Shown: positions 7,305 through 15,408 of the stretch, one piece after another
Numbering within the stretch: the stretch's first letter is position 1
How the letters are laid out: each line of letters begins with the position of its first letter
Assembly (NCBI GenBank): GCA_944326515.1
Contig: CALVEI010000015.1
Coordinates: 1-36,968 of the forward strand
Origin: Candidatus Gastranaerophilales bacterium
GTDB taxonomy: Bacteria; Cyanobacteriota; Vampirovibrionia; Gastranaerophilales; Gastranaerophilaceae
DNA length: 36,968 nt
Reading direction: 5' to 3'
The notes under the pieces: model-generated
The model's input: the letters and a program-made list of their open reading frames with translations, nothing else
What the model was told of the DNA's origin: nothing
Database searches by the model: none
Translations under genes and position numbers: made by a program

Positions 7305-8615
7305 ATGGAACTGTTATTAAACCCTGTTATTGTATCGGTAGTTGTATTGTGCATTTTGTGCGTGTACAGAATAAATGTTTTGTTATCAATTATTTTTTCT
7401 GCAATAGCTGCAGGAATTTGTGCTCATATGAGTTTGTCTCAAATTATGCATACTTTTATTTCCGGCATGGGTGGAAACTCTGAAACTGCACTGAGCTACA
7501 TTTTGCTGGGGGCATTTGCTGCTGCAATGACTCACACAGGTCTTGCTCCGATTCTGGCAAAAAAAATAGCAGGAATAATCAAAGGCAGAGCCTTTTTATT
7601 GATATTGATTATTACGGTAATGGCAATGTTATCGCAAAACCTAATTCCTGTTCACATTGCATTTATACCTATTTTAATTCCGCCTCTTTTGCATGTAATG
7701 AATAAACTTAAAATAGACAGAAGAGCCGTAGCTTGTGCTTTGGCATTTGGTTTAAAAACTCCTTATATCGCCATACCGGCTGGGTTTGGTTTGATATTTC
7801 AGGGGCTTATTGCAGAAAATTTAACCCAAAACGGTATGACCGTCGCTGTGGGTGATGTGTGGAAATCAAATTGGTTTTTGGCATTAGCTATGTTAACAGG
7901 GCTTTTGATTGCGTTGTTTGTTTCTTATAAAAAGCCTAGAGAGTACAAAGATGTTGAAATAGCTTTTGATGTAGAAACTGAAGGAGAATGTCTAAAGTTT
8001 AATAAAAACCATTACCTCACTTTGCTTGCTGCATTTGCAACACTCGGTGTGCAGTTGTGGACAAATTCTTTGCCTTTGGGGGCATTGGTCGGTTTGTCCG
8101 TTATATTCGGAACAGGCGCTATTGACCACAAAAAAATGGATAAGCTTATGAATGAAGGTATTGGGCTTATGGGTTATGTTGCATTCGTAATGCTTGTGGC
8201 TGCAGGTTTTGCTCTTGTTTTAAAAGAAACAGGCGGTATAGAATCTCTTGTTCAGGGTGCAACTGCCTTTATGGGACACAGCAAAATGCTTGCCGCAACA
8301 ATAATGTTGGCTATTGGTTTGTTTATTACTATGGGTATTGGAACATCTTTTGGTACAATACCTATTTTGGCTGTTTTGTTTGTTCCTATATGTGCAAAGA
8401 TGGGTTTTAGCGTTCCTGCAACTGTGATTATTTTATCTGCGGCAGCAGCATTAGGCGATGCAGGTTCTCCTGCTTCTGACACAACATTAGGCCCTACAGC
8501 AGGGTTGAACGCTGACGGTCAGCACAATCACATCACTGACACGTGTATTCCTACATTTGTACACTACAATGTACCGCTGATTGTGTTTGCGGTACTTGCA
8601 GTGTTTTTATTCTAA
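7305..8615 (+). CDS. Na+/H+ antiporter-family transporter, YuiF/NhaC type
   Basis: A 436-residue polytopic inner-membrane protein with about 11-12 hydrophobic segments. The N-terminal part (INVLLSIIFSAIAAGIC, FISGMGGNSETALSYILLGAFAAAM) resembles the YuiF branch of the Na+/H+ antiporter superfamily. The C-terminal GDAGSPASDTTLGPTAGLNADGQHNH matches its conserved signature. Some members of that branch are reported as amino-acid transporters (histidine), so the substrate is uncertain. TAGGA lies ahead of the ATG, 17 bp after bioC, so it is likely the last gene of the gltX operon. No terminator is evident before the convergent 8627 gene. Confidence 0.82.
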   Translation: MELLLNPVIVSVVVLCILCVYRINVLLSIIFSAIAAGICAHMSLSQIMHTFISGMGGNSETALSYILLGAFAAAMTHTGLAPILAKKIAGIIKGRAFLLILIITVMAMLSQNLIPVHIAFIPILIPPLLHVMNKLKIDRRAVACALAFGLKTPYIAIPAGFGLIFQGLIAENLTQNGMTVAVGDVWKSNWFLALAMLTGLLIALFVSYKKPREYKDVEIAFDVETEGECLKFNKNHYLTLLAAFATLGVQLWTNSLPLGALVGLSVIFGTGAIDHKKMDKLMNEGIGLMGYVAFVMLVAAGFALVLKETGGIESLVQGATAFMGHSKMLAATIMLAIGLFITMGIGTSFGTIPILAVLFVPICAKMGFSVPATVIILSAAAALGDAGSPASDTTLGPTAGLNADGQHNHITDTCIPTFVHYNVPLIVFAVLAVFLF

Positions 8616-8626
8616 TGGATGCAAAT

Positions 8627-9373
8627 TTACCAAATGTATGGTGATAATTCTTTTGTGTCTGCTGTTTCAGGCATGCCGTCTTCGTCGTATGTGCAAGCAA
8701 ATTTTTGTTCTTCTTTTTCACCATCAGAGTATTGGAAGTATTTTTCAGTATGGCTGGCTTTTGCTTGCATATTTTTGTCGAACAAGACGTATGTATCTTC
8801 TACAGCTCTTTCGCTATTGCTATCATCTATAAATTGATAGTGGAACACGTAATCGCCTTCATTATTGTTTGATTTTTTAATTGCGATTCTTTCAATTGCG
8901 TCTTTAGGTGAATCTTTCAAAACACCTGCAGATGCAGCTACCAATTCGTGAGTTTTTTTGTCATATTTTAAGTTATACTTTATGCCTTCACTTTGATAAG
9001 AAATCAAGCTGAATTTTTCATTTGAAACAGCGTCAAAATCTTTAGTTTTAATATCTTTATTTTTTAATGCTGTTGCAAAATCAAGTTCATCACCAAAAAA
9101 GCCTACTTTTTTGTCATTTGCATTCCAAACAAATTTGGCCAAAACAGGTTCTTCATTTTTGTTTAGTTTAGTTTGTGTTTCAAAGTAATTTGTGATGTAA
9201 CTTCCATCGTCTTTTAAAAGCCCAAAATTATTACAAACGCTGTTGTCATCGTTACACCCGAATGAAACGGAATCAGATACAGCTTTTGCTGTTGTAATTG
9301 GTCTTGTAACTGCTATATTATTTGCAATATTTGCTACTTTTGGTGATATATTTGACACATTTAGGATTTTCAT
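8627..9373 (-). CDS. Hypothetical protein, 248 residues, with N-terminal SFG motif
   Basis: Not recognised. The N-terminal ~45 residues are low-complexity Ala/Val/Thr/Ser (ANIANNIAVTRPITTAKAV), then VSFG at 36-39. The rest is rich in Asp/Lys/Tyr with alternating beta-like segments (YVFHYQFIDD, DTYVLFDKNMQAKASHTEKYFQYSDG), resembling a beta-rich soluble or secreted domain. There is no classical signal peptide. The ATG at 9373 follows the purine-rich AGAAAGAAG. The gene is flanked by a convergent transporter and an upstream pirin gene 100 bp away. Function unknown. Confidence 0.75.
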   Translation of the reverse strand: MKILNVSNISPKVANIANNIAVTRPITTAKAVSDSVSFGCNDDNSVCNNFGLLKDDGSYITNYFETQTKLNKNEEPVLAKFVWNANDKKVGFFGDELDFATALKNKDIKTKDFDAVSNEKFSLISYQSEGIKYNLKYDKKTHELVAASAGVLKDSPKDAIERIAIKKSNNNEGDYVFHYQFIDDSNSERAVEDTYVLFDKNMQAKASHTEKYFQYSDGEKEEQKFACTYDEDGMPETADTKELSPYIW

Positions 9374-9462
9374 AAATTCTTCTTTCTATTTTGATACAGC
9401 ATTTCTATTCATGTTATTGTATATCATTTAAAAAATATTACAAGCATAATAAAGAAGAATTT
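9374..9462. repeat. 12-bp perfect inverted repeat flanking a promoter region
   Basis: AAATTCTTCTTT at 9374-9385 and AAAGAAGAATTT at 9451-9462, separated by 65 bp. The inner copy contains the ribosome-site region of the 8627-9373 gene. It could be chance in such AT-rich sequence. Confidence 0.3.
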
Positions 9463-9475
9463 AAAAAATGTAACG

Positions 9476-10192
9476 TTAAATTGTCAGGTTTCTCAAATTA
9501 AATATAAGAAAATTTGATTCTAAATCTACACCGTTGATTTCCATTTCACCCACTTCACCGATAATAGACATCCCGTCTCCGGCTTCTAAAATATTTGAAT
9601 TAACATCAATTGCGCCTTTTGCAACCTGTAACCAAAGTTTTCTGTTTTCAGGAATATCAAAATATACAGTTTTGTCAGCTTCCAGTATTGATTTGTAGAT
9701 TTCTGCATCTTGGAAAATTTTTACGGAATTATTTTTGCCACTACCCGATATAATTAGTTTTATTCTGTTTAAAAACTTTTCTTTAGCAAAAGCTTTACGT
9801 TTAAAACACGGTTGAATATTTTTTTTGTTCGGTAAAATCCAAATTTGAAGATAGTGAGTGTTTTCAACAGGTGAAGGGTTAAATTCCTGATGAATAATAC
9901 CCGTACCGGAGCTTATTACTTGCACTTGGTCTGGTGTTAAGATTTTGGATTTTTTGTTTAAATTTTTGTACTCTATTGCACCATCAAGTACTAAGGTAAC
10001 TATTTCCATATTAGAAATATCGAGCCTTTCTGTTTTTGCTGATGGAAAAAGTACATTGTCGTTTATTGCTCTTAGGTCACTAAGTCCCATATTAAAAGGG
10101 TCAAAATACTGTTCAAAAGAAAAACTGTGCGCGCTTTTTAGCCAGTCTGTTACGGTATAACCCCTTTTTTCTCTGGCCATTAATTTATACAT
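9476..10192 (-). CDS. Pirin-family bicupin lacking two usual metal ligands
   Basis: The pirin N-terminal domain is clear: DWLKSAHSFSFEQYFDPFNMG, LRAINDNV, MEIVTLVLDGAIEY, then SSGTGIIHQEFNPSP and THYLQIWILP. The C-terminal cupin is degenerate, as is usual. In YhhW-type pirins iron is bound by HPHxDMEI plus the H and E of GIxHxE. Here the HxH of the first motif is replaced (aligned region ERLDISNMEI), while GIIHQEF is kept. Metal binding and quercetinase-like activity are therefore doubtful. ATG 10192 has AAAGGAAAAAGAT upstream and is preferred to the in-frame GTG at 10219. Confidence 0.88.
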   Translation of the reverse strand: MYKLMAREKRGYTVTDWLKSAHSFSFEQYFDPFNMGLSDLRAINDNVLFPSAKTERLDISNMEIVTLVLDGAIEYKNLNKKSKILTPDQVQVISSGTGIIHQEFNPSPVENTHYLQIWILPNKKNIQPCFKRKAFAKEKFLNRIKLIISGSGKNNSVKIFQDAEIYKSILEADKTVYFDIPENRKLWLQVAKGAIDVNSNILEAGDGMSIIGEVGEMEINGVDLESNFLIFNLRNLTI

Positions 10193-10403
10193 ATCTTTTT
10201 CCTTTACTAGACTTTTCACAGAAAGTATAAAATTTGTTTTTGCTTATTGATATAGCTTTTAAGAGGAAAGTTTTACTATATTTGTGTTTGTTAAAATCTT
10301 TTATAAAAAAGTTTTAAAAATTATATGAATAAACAGTAATTTTAATTTATTGTTTTTTGTATTCTTTCAATGTTTATAAATGCCGTGTTGTCAAAACTAA
10401 ATA

Positions 10404-10420
10404 ACAGTGTAAAACACTGT
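10404..10420. promoter_or_regulatory. Inverted repeat upstream of XRE regulator
   Basis: ACAGTGT and ACACTGT are perfect 7-bp arms around AAA. The half-site ACACT/AGTGT recurs at 10466-10483 with a longer spacer. This is a candidate distal operator within the 350-bp gap 10193-10540, which otherwise holds AT-rich sequence and the promoter below. Confidence 0.4.
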
Positions 10421-10492
10421 AATTTATAAAATTATAAGTCATAAAACACCTAATACTGAAAAACGACACTATTTTTTGAGTGTTTAGAAACG

Positions 10493-10521
10493 TTAAGTTG
10501 CACATTTTGTGCGTATATACT
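10493..10521 (+). promoter_or_regulatory. Promoter with internal dyad for XRE regulator
   Basis: TTAAGT (10493-10498), 17 bp, TATACT (10516-10521). The spacer contains GCACA-TTT-TGTGC (10500-10512), an inverted repeat placed where a repressor would block RNA polymerase. AAAGGAA then precedes the ATG at 10541. Confidence 0.5.
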
Positions 10522-10540
10522 TAGACGAAAGGAACTTTTT

Positions 10541-11200
10541 ATGACTAATTTTAAAAATGGTGTAGGGCAAAATATTAAGTTATTAAGAAAAATCAGAGGC
10601 ATTACTCAAGAAGATTTGTCAGGTATTATAGGACTCCACCCTCGTCAACTTTCTAAGATTGAAACTGGTGATCACTTCCCTTCTTGTAGAACTTTGGAGA
10701 AAATCTGCATTGTGTTAAATATTCAACCAAGCCAGTTGTTTGAGTTTGAATTTTTGACAGAAGAAAACGAAGGTGCAATGACAGGCACTGACGGCGCTAC
10801 AAATTTTCAGGTGTCTAAAACAAAAAAAGACAACGTCTATCAACTTTTTGATAACCAAGAGTCTAAAACCAAAACTTGCACGGACGAATCTATGGCAAAT
10901 ATGGCAAAAACCTTAAATAAGCCTTTGTTTGTGGAATATTTTGATGAGAAAAAATCTTCAAAAATTGTTGTATTCTACCCTGACGGAAAAGAAAAAATTA
11001 TTAAAAATTCTGCAGATGTCGATGCACAGCGTAATTTGAATTGCATGGTTAAAGAATTTAAAAAAATAGCAAAAGATAATTCAGCTTCAGACTTTATAAA
11101 ACTTTCTATGGAAGCGTTGAAAAAAGACGATGCTCTTGAAAAGTTGAGCAACCTGATAGAAGGTATGAAACTAGCAAGAGGCCTGTCTAAAGACAGGTAA
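10541..11200 (+). CDS. XRE-family regulator with unique C-terminal extension
   Basis: Residues 5-68 form a canonical XRE HTH (GVGQNIKLLRKIRGITQEDLSGIIGLHPRQLSKIETG, then TLEKICIVLNIQPSQLF). A polar linker follows, then a C-terminal ~100-residue domain (KPLFVEYFDEKKSSKIVVFYPDGKEKII, then helical VKEFKKIAKDNSASDFIKLSMEALKKDDALEKLSNLIEGM). I do not recognise it; it could be an oligomerisation or sensing part. ATG 10541 has AAAGGAA upstream. Two dyads lie in its long upstream gap, suggesting autoregulation. Convergent with mutS, which ends 7 bp away. Target genes are not evident. Confidence 0.85.
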   Translation: MTNFKNGVGQNIKLLRKIRGITQEDLSGIIGLHPRQLSKIETGDHFPSCRTLEKICIVLNIQPSQLFEFEFLTEENEGAMTGTDGATNFQVSKTKKDNVYQLFDNQESKTKTCTDESMANMAKTLNKPLFVEYFDEKKSSKIVVFYPDGKEKIIKNSADVDAQRNLNCMVKEFKKIAKDNSASDFIKLSMEALKKDDALEKLSNLIEGMKLARGLSKDR

Positions 11201-11214
11201 GAGTTATTACTCTT
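11199..11214. terminator. Possible bidirectional terminator between XRE gene and mutS
   Basis: AAGAGT-TATT-ACTCTT spans both stop codons. A second hairpin CCTGTC-TAAA-GACAGG (11182-11197) lies in the end of the XRE gene. T-runs are weak on both sides, so efficiency is uncertain. Confidence 0.4.
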
Positions 11215-13801
11215 CTTTATTAAAGATTAAAGACAATTGAGGTACTTCAGGCGCAGGAATCTTGTTCTTGCGCTTGTTTGCTGATAAGTCTTTAGAATAA
11301 TCAAGCTGCATTTTTGTCATCATATCTTCTGCTGTTTTTATTACGGATTGAGGAAGTCCAGCCATTTTTGCTACCTGAATACCGTAACTTTTGCTGGCAG
11401 AGCCTTCTATAACTTTTCTCAAGAAGATAATTTCGCCATTATCTTCTGATATTGTGACTCTGTAGTTTTTAATTTGCGGAAACATCGAACTCATAACGTT
11501 AAGCTCGTGATAATGAGTAGCAAATATTGTTCTTGCTTTGATTTTAGTTGCGATATACTCTGCAACGCTCCACGCAATAGCTACACCGTCATAGGTGCTT
11601 GTGCCTCTTCCTATTTCATCAAGAAGAATTAAACTCTTGTCTGTGGCAGAGTTGAGGATAAAGGCTGTTTCATTCATCTCAACCATAAATGTTGATTGTC
11701 CGAGCGACAAGTCATCAACCGCACCTACTCTGGTAAATATTTTATCAACAATACCTATTTTTGCTGCGTCACAGGGAACAAAGCTTCCTATTTGCGCAAG
11801 TATTACAATAAGAGCGTTTTGACGCATGTATGTTGACTTACCAGCCATGTTAGGCCCTGTAAGTATCATAAATTGCGTGTCTTGTGCAGATTGATTATCA
11901 GCAATAAGTTTCAGGTCATTAGACACATATTTGCCCATTGGAAGAATTTTTTCCAATACGGGGTGTCTGCCCTCTTTTATATAGAGCTCGTTTGAGTCCG
12001 TAACAACAGGGCGAATGTATTTGTTTTCTATTGCACAAACAGCAAATGATACCAAAACATCTAAATCTGCGAGAGATTCTGCAACTTCTCTTATTGAATC
12101 AACAAATTCTTTTGAATACTCTCTCATGTCAGAAAAGATTTTTGACTCTAATTCAAGAGATTTTGACTGCGCAGAAAGCACGTCTGATTCGTGTTTTTTA
12201 AGTTCTTCAGTGATGAACCTTTCTCCGTTAGTGAGAGTTTGTCTTCTTATGTAATGATCAGGAACCATGCTTAAATTGGAATTAGAGACTTCTATAAAAT
12301 AACCAAATGTTTTAGAAAAACCTACTTTTAAGAATTTTATTCCTGTTTCTTCTTTTTGTTTGTTTTCAAAATCAATAAGCCAGTTTTTTCCGCCGGTAAG
12401 TAGTTCTCTGTAATAATCAAGATCGCCAGATACACCTTCTTTGATAACATTTCCGTCTTTTAGAGTTATCGGTGCGTCTTCTGATATAGTTTTTTCGATT
12501 ATATCTGCAAATTCTGAAAGATTTTTTCTTTCTTCCGTTAGTTTAGAAAGTAAATTGGAGTTGAAATTTTTTAATACTTCACTAAAAAGCGGCAATAATT
12601 TTATAGTATCTTTAAGAGCAATAAAATCTCTCGGATTAGCGGTATTGTTGCTTATTCTTGTTGAAAGACGCTGTATGTCATAGACTTTTTCTAACAAGCC
12701 GATAAGTTGGATTCTGGAAGATGTATTTTTGATTAATTCGTCTACAGCATCTTGGCGTTGTGTAATTTTTTCGATATTTTTTAGCGGTTGATGAATCCAT
12801 TTTTTTAACTGTCTTGAACCCATGTTTGTTTTTGTATTATCTATCGCCCAAAGCAAACTTCCGTATTTTGCTTTGTCTCTTGATGTTTCTGTTAATTCAA
12901 GATTTCTTCTTGTGTTAGCATCTATAGACACAAACTGGTTGAGACTGTATGTTGTAATTTTTTCAAACTTAGGAAAATTTTCTTTTTGAGTTTTAAAAAG
13001 GTATTCAAAAATAGCACCTGCAGCACAAAAACCTGCTTTAAATTGAGAAAAGCCAAAGTTTTCTGCTGATTCTACTTTAAAAATTTCTTTAATATTGTTT
13101 TGCGCTCTGTCCTCGTCAAAAGCTGCGTAGCTCATTTTGGAGCAGTTATAGTTGTTTGTGATTTCTTCAGGTAGGTCAATTTGTTCGTTGCCGACAAATT
13201 GGAAAGGCAAAACTTTTTGCGAAATTTTGGGCACAACAACTTCTGTAGGTTTTATTCTGGAAAGTTCACTCAAAAGCTGTTCAAAATCTGTTTGAGTAAC
13301 TTTAAATTCGCCTGTAGAAATGTCAGTGTAAGCCAAGCCGTAAAGATCTGTCTTTTTATCTTTTATAACAGAAGCAAGATAGTTGTTTACGTTTGATTTT
13401 AAAAGAGTTGTTTCTGTCAGAGTTCCTGCTGTGATTGTTTTTACAATATCTCTTTTTACCAATCCCTTAGCTGTAGCAGGGTCTTCAAGCTGTTCACAAA
13501 TTGCTATTTTATGACCTTTTTCAAGCAATTTGGGAAGGTAATTTTCAACAGCTTTAGCAGGGATTCCTGCCATAGGAATACGACCTAAAGGCCCACCTTC
13601 TCTGCTTGTTAAAGTTATTTCCAAATCCTTTGAAAGAGTGAGAGCATCTTCAAAAAAAGTTTCGTAAAAATCACCCATGCGATAAAGTAGCAAAACATCC
13701 ATGTTGTTTTTTTTGATTTCCAAAAACTGTTTTAACATGGGGGTTGCTTCGTTTATATCAACATCCATGCTGTTTATAAAATTGGTTTCTGATTTAGACA
13801 T
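11207..13801 (-). CDS. mutS: DNA mismatch repair protein MutS
   Basis: An 864-residue MutS1, which recognises mismatches and small loops and recruits MutL. The mismatch-contacting Phe-x-Glu lies in MGDFYETFFEDA (F45, E47). The connector, lever and clamp regions are intact. The ATPase carries Walker A TGPNMAGKST at about residues 648-657, Walker B LILLDEIGRGTSTYDG and FATHYHEL. The C-terminus ends in a short basic tail (ANKRKNKIPAPEVPQLSLIF) resembling the usual beta-clamp or tetramer tail. ATG 13801 follows GAGGAGA. There is no mutL in the window. The gene appears intact. Confidence 0.98.
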   Translation of the reverse strand: MSKSETNFINSMDVDINEATPMLKQFLEIKKNNMDVLLLYRMGDFYETFFEDALTLSKDLEITLTSREGGPLGRIPMAGIPAKAVENYLPKLLEKGHKIAICEQLEDPATAKGLVKRDIVKTITAGTLTETTLLKSNVNNYLASVIKDKKTDLYGLAYTDISTGEFKVTQTDFEQLLSELSRIKPTEVVVPKISQKVLPFQFVGNEQIDLPEEITNNYNCSKMSYAAFDEDRAQNNIKEIFKVESAENFGFSQFKAGFCAAGAIFEYLFKTQKENFPKFEKITTYSLNQFVSIDANTRRNLELTETSRDKAKYGSLLWAIDNTKTNMGSRQLKKWIHQPLKNIEKITQRQDAVDELIKNTSSRIQLIGLLEKVYDIQRLSTRISNNTANPRDFIALKDTIKLLPLFSEVLKNFNSNLLSKLTEERKNLSEFADIIEKTISEDAPITLKDGNVIKEGVSGDLDYYRELLTGGKNWLIDFENKQKEETGIKFLKVGFSKTFGYFIEVSNSNLSMVPDHYIRRQTLTNGERFITEELKKHESDVLSAQSKSLELESKIFSDMREYSKEFVDSIREVAESLADLDVLVSFAVCAIENKYIRPVVTDSNELYIKEGRHPVLEKILPMGKYVSNDLKLIADNQSAQDTQFMILTGPNMAGKSTYMRQNALIVILAQIGSFVPCDAAKIGIVDKIFTRVGAVDDLSLGQSTFMVEMNETAFILNSATDKSLILLDEIGRGTSTYDGVAIAWSVAEYIATKIKARTIFATHYHELNVMSSMFPQIKNYRVTISEDNGEIIFLRKVIEGSASKSYGIQVAKMAGLPQSVIKTAEDMMTKMQLDYSKDLSANKRKNKIPAPEVPQLSLIFNKEE

Positions 13802-13879
13802 ACTCTCCTCACTTATAACAGCAATTTACTATAAAACAGGGGCTTTTTCAATTCTGTTAAGTTATATACAAAAACACTG

Positions 13880-13908
13880 TTGACATGCAATTATGTCTTA
13901 GATATTAT
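13880..13908 (+). promoter_or_regulatory. Near-consensus sigma-70 promoter of tRNA-Glu
   Basis: TTGACA (13880-13885), spacer of exactly 17, TATTAT (13903-13908). Predicted transcription start is about 35 nt before the mature tRNA 5' end. Confidence 0.8.
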
Positions 13909-13950
13909 TATTCATACAGTCGAGATTTGAAATACAAATCTTGTTCACAG

Positions 13951-14026
13951 GCTCCCATCGTCTAGAGGCCTAGGACACATCCCTTTCACGGATGCGACAG
14001 GGGTTCAAATCCCCTTGGGAGTACCA
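13951..14026 (+). tRNA. tRNA-Glu (anticodon TTC)
   Basis: A 76-nt cloverleaf with encoded CCA. Acceptor GCTCCCA pairs with TGGGAGT, leaving a G1-U72 wobble as seen in chloroplast/cyanobacterial tRNA-Glu. The anticodon stem CATCC/GGATG encloses the loop CTTTCAC with TTC at 13985-13987. The T arm is CAGGGGTTCAAATCCCCTT. The D-arm GTCTAGAGGCCTAGGAC is typical. It decodes GAA/GAG and would be the GluRS substrate. It may also feed tetrapyrrole synthesis by the C5 route if HemA is present, which the window does not show. Confidence 0.97.
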
Positions 14027-14030
14027 TTTT

Positions 14031-14057
14031 AAAAGAGCCTTGACGGCTCTTTTTTAT
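14031..14057 (+). terminator. Intrinsic terminator of tRNA-Glu
   Basis: AAAAGAGCC / GGCTCTTTT around TTGAC, then more T. It starts 5 nt after the CCA end, so the tRNA is a single-gene transcript. Confidence 0.85.
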
Positions 14058-14076
14058 TGCTTAAAAATTTTAGAAG

Positions 14077-14787
14077 CTACACTGTTTTCATCGCATTGGC
14101 AATGAATATGTCGGCAAAAGGGCCTTCGTATTTTTTATACAATTCATAGATTTCTTTAGGCAGTGTTTTGCCGTTGATTATTGAATTAAATGTACATGCT
14201 ATAAATTCTGCTGCTGAAGATGTAGCGTATGGTCGTATATATTTTTTTATAAGTTTGAGTGATTGTTTATCATTTTTAGATTGTTCGTAAATTGAAAAAT
14301 CTGTTATGCCATCATCAATAAGTTCTTGGTGTTTGCCCATTTTGGAAAAATCAGAACAGCATTTTTGGTGGTTGTAGTGCCCGATTTCATGAATTATTGT
14401 ACTTATCATTTGAGGATGTTTTATGACTTCAATATGACAGGTACCGCATTCTCCCGAAAATCGGACATTCTTTTGGTTTCTGATTGATACAATAGGCGGA
14501 AACTCCGCCTTGCCTTTTGTTGTGTTATGTATTTTTGTGAATACTTTATTTAGTAGATTTGCACATACTAGATCATTTATATTGAAATTTTTTACTCCAA
14601 AGTTTTTTTCTGCGAACAAAGCCGCTTCTTTTAAATTTGAACTTTTTTTAAATATTATTTCTTTAAATTCCGGTATTTCTGCTTTAACAAATACGTCTTT
14701 TTCCATCATCTTTTTAGACGGTGAAAGTCTTTGTCCGATGTGTTTTATGATATTTATACTTTGTACTGATATCGATGATAGTTTCAT
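14077..14787 (-). CDS. Putative zinc metallopeptidase (HEIGH)
   Basis: 236 residues of no family I can name, but with a classic zincin site: STIIHEIGHYNH (H133, E134, H137) and a likely third ligand E194 in SSAAEFIACTF. This is followed by LPKEIYELYKKYEGP, the layout seen in gluzincin-like domains. There is also a CGTC pair just before (residues 114-117) and CC at 143-144. No signal peptide is obvious, so the site of action is unclear. The ATG at 14787 has no Shine-Dalgarno; TACACT lies 5 nt ahead, so the mRNA may be leaderless. The neighbours (tRNA-Glu and NifX-like) do not suggest a substrate. Confidence 0.75.
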   Translation of the reverse strand: MKLSSISVQSINIIKHIGQRLSPSKKMMEKDVFVKAEIPEFKEIIFKKSSNLKEAALFAEKNFGVKNFNINDLVCANLLNKVFTKIHNTTKGKAEFPPIVSIRNQKNVRFSGECGTCHIEVIKHPQMISTIIHEIGHYNHQKCCSDFSKMGKHQELIDDGITDFSIYEQSKNDKQSLKLIKKYIRPYATSSAAEFIACTFNSIINGKTLPKEIYELYKKYEGPFADIFIANAMKTV

Positions 14788-14909
14788 AATGCAGTGTAAA
14801 ATATGTGAATAAAAATATTTGCTACTCTAAAAAATTTGTTTACCTTAATGCTCATTATTGCTATTATAGTTTTAAGCAAATAAGTATTTTTAACAAAAAG
14901 GAGTTATTA

Positions 14910-15302
14910 ATGAAAATAGCCGTTACTTATGATAATGATGAAAATGTTTTTCAACATTTTGGTCATACAGAACATTTTAAAGTTTATGAGGTGGAAGATA
15001 ATAAAGTTGTATCCTCAAGAGTTCTTTCTTCAGACGGCGAAGGTCACAGTGCATTAGCTCAATTGTTAGAAAATGAAAATATAGACAAACTTATTTGCGG
15101 CGGAATCGGCGGTTGTGCTGTTAATGCTCTTGGCGAAGCAGGTATTGAAATTTTTGCAGGCATTTCAGGAAACGCTGATAAAGCAGTAGAAGCATTCTTA
15201 AACGGTTCATTAGAACAAACAACATCCCCAAATTGCTCTCACCACCACGGTGAGCATCATCATCACGCAGGCGGTCACTCCTGTGGCCACAGCTGCCACT
15301 AA
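14910..15302 (+). CDS. NifX/NifB-type iron-molybdenum cofactor-binding family protein with His/Cys tail
   Basis: A 130-residue protein with the Nitro_FeMo-Co fold: MKIAVTYDNDENVFQHFGHTEHF, VLSSDGEGHSALAQLL, LICGGIGGCAVNALGEAGIEIF. In nitrogen fixers this domain carries FeMo-cofactor precursors. In non-fixing anaerobes such stand-alone proteins are common and probably bind iron-sulfur or molybdenum clusters. The last ~25 residues are a metal-binding-type tail rich in His and Cys (SHHHGEHHHHAGGHSCGHSCH region). ATG 14910 has AAGGAG at a good distance; an in-frame upstream start at 14805 has none. No nif genes are seen. Confidence 0.85.
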   Translation: MKIAVTYDNDENVFQHFGHTEHFKVYEVEDNKVVSSRVLSSDGEGHSALAQLLENENIDKLICGGIGGCAVNALGEAGIEIFAGISGNADKAVEAFLNGSLEQTTSPNCSHHHGEHHHHAGGHSCGHSCH

Positions 15303-15336
15303 TATAATTTAAATTAATCGGGTTAAAAATATCGTT

Positions 15337-15359
15337 TTCTAACTGTTTTGCAGTTAGAA
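15337..15359. other. Strong hairpin in the gap before the aminotransferase gene
   Basis: TTCTAACTG / CAGTTAGAA, a perfect 9-bp stem with TTTTG loop, lies 50 bp before the aminotransferase ATG. No T-run follows, so it could be an operator, a 5'-UTR element or a weak terminator of the NifX-like gene. Confidence 0.4.
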
Positions 15360-15408
15360 TCGGTCTGTTTGAAAAAATGTGTTAATAGAATTTGAAGGAG
15401 AAATTTAT

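Noticed and set aside
8581-8837. Small rightward frames after the transporter gene
   Set aside because: They lie opposite the 8627-9373 gene or in its overlap, with no ribosome site and no coding-like composition.
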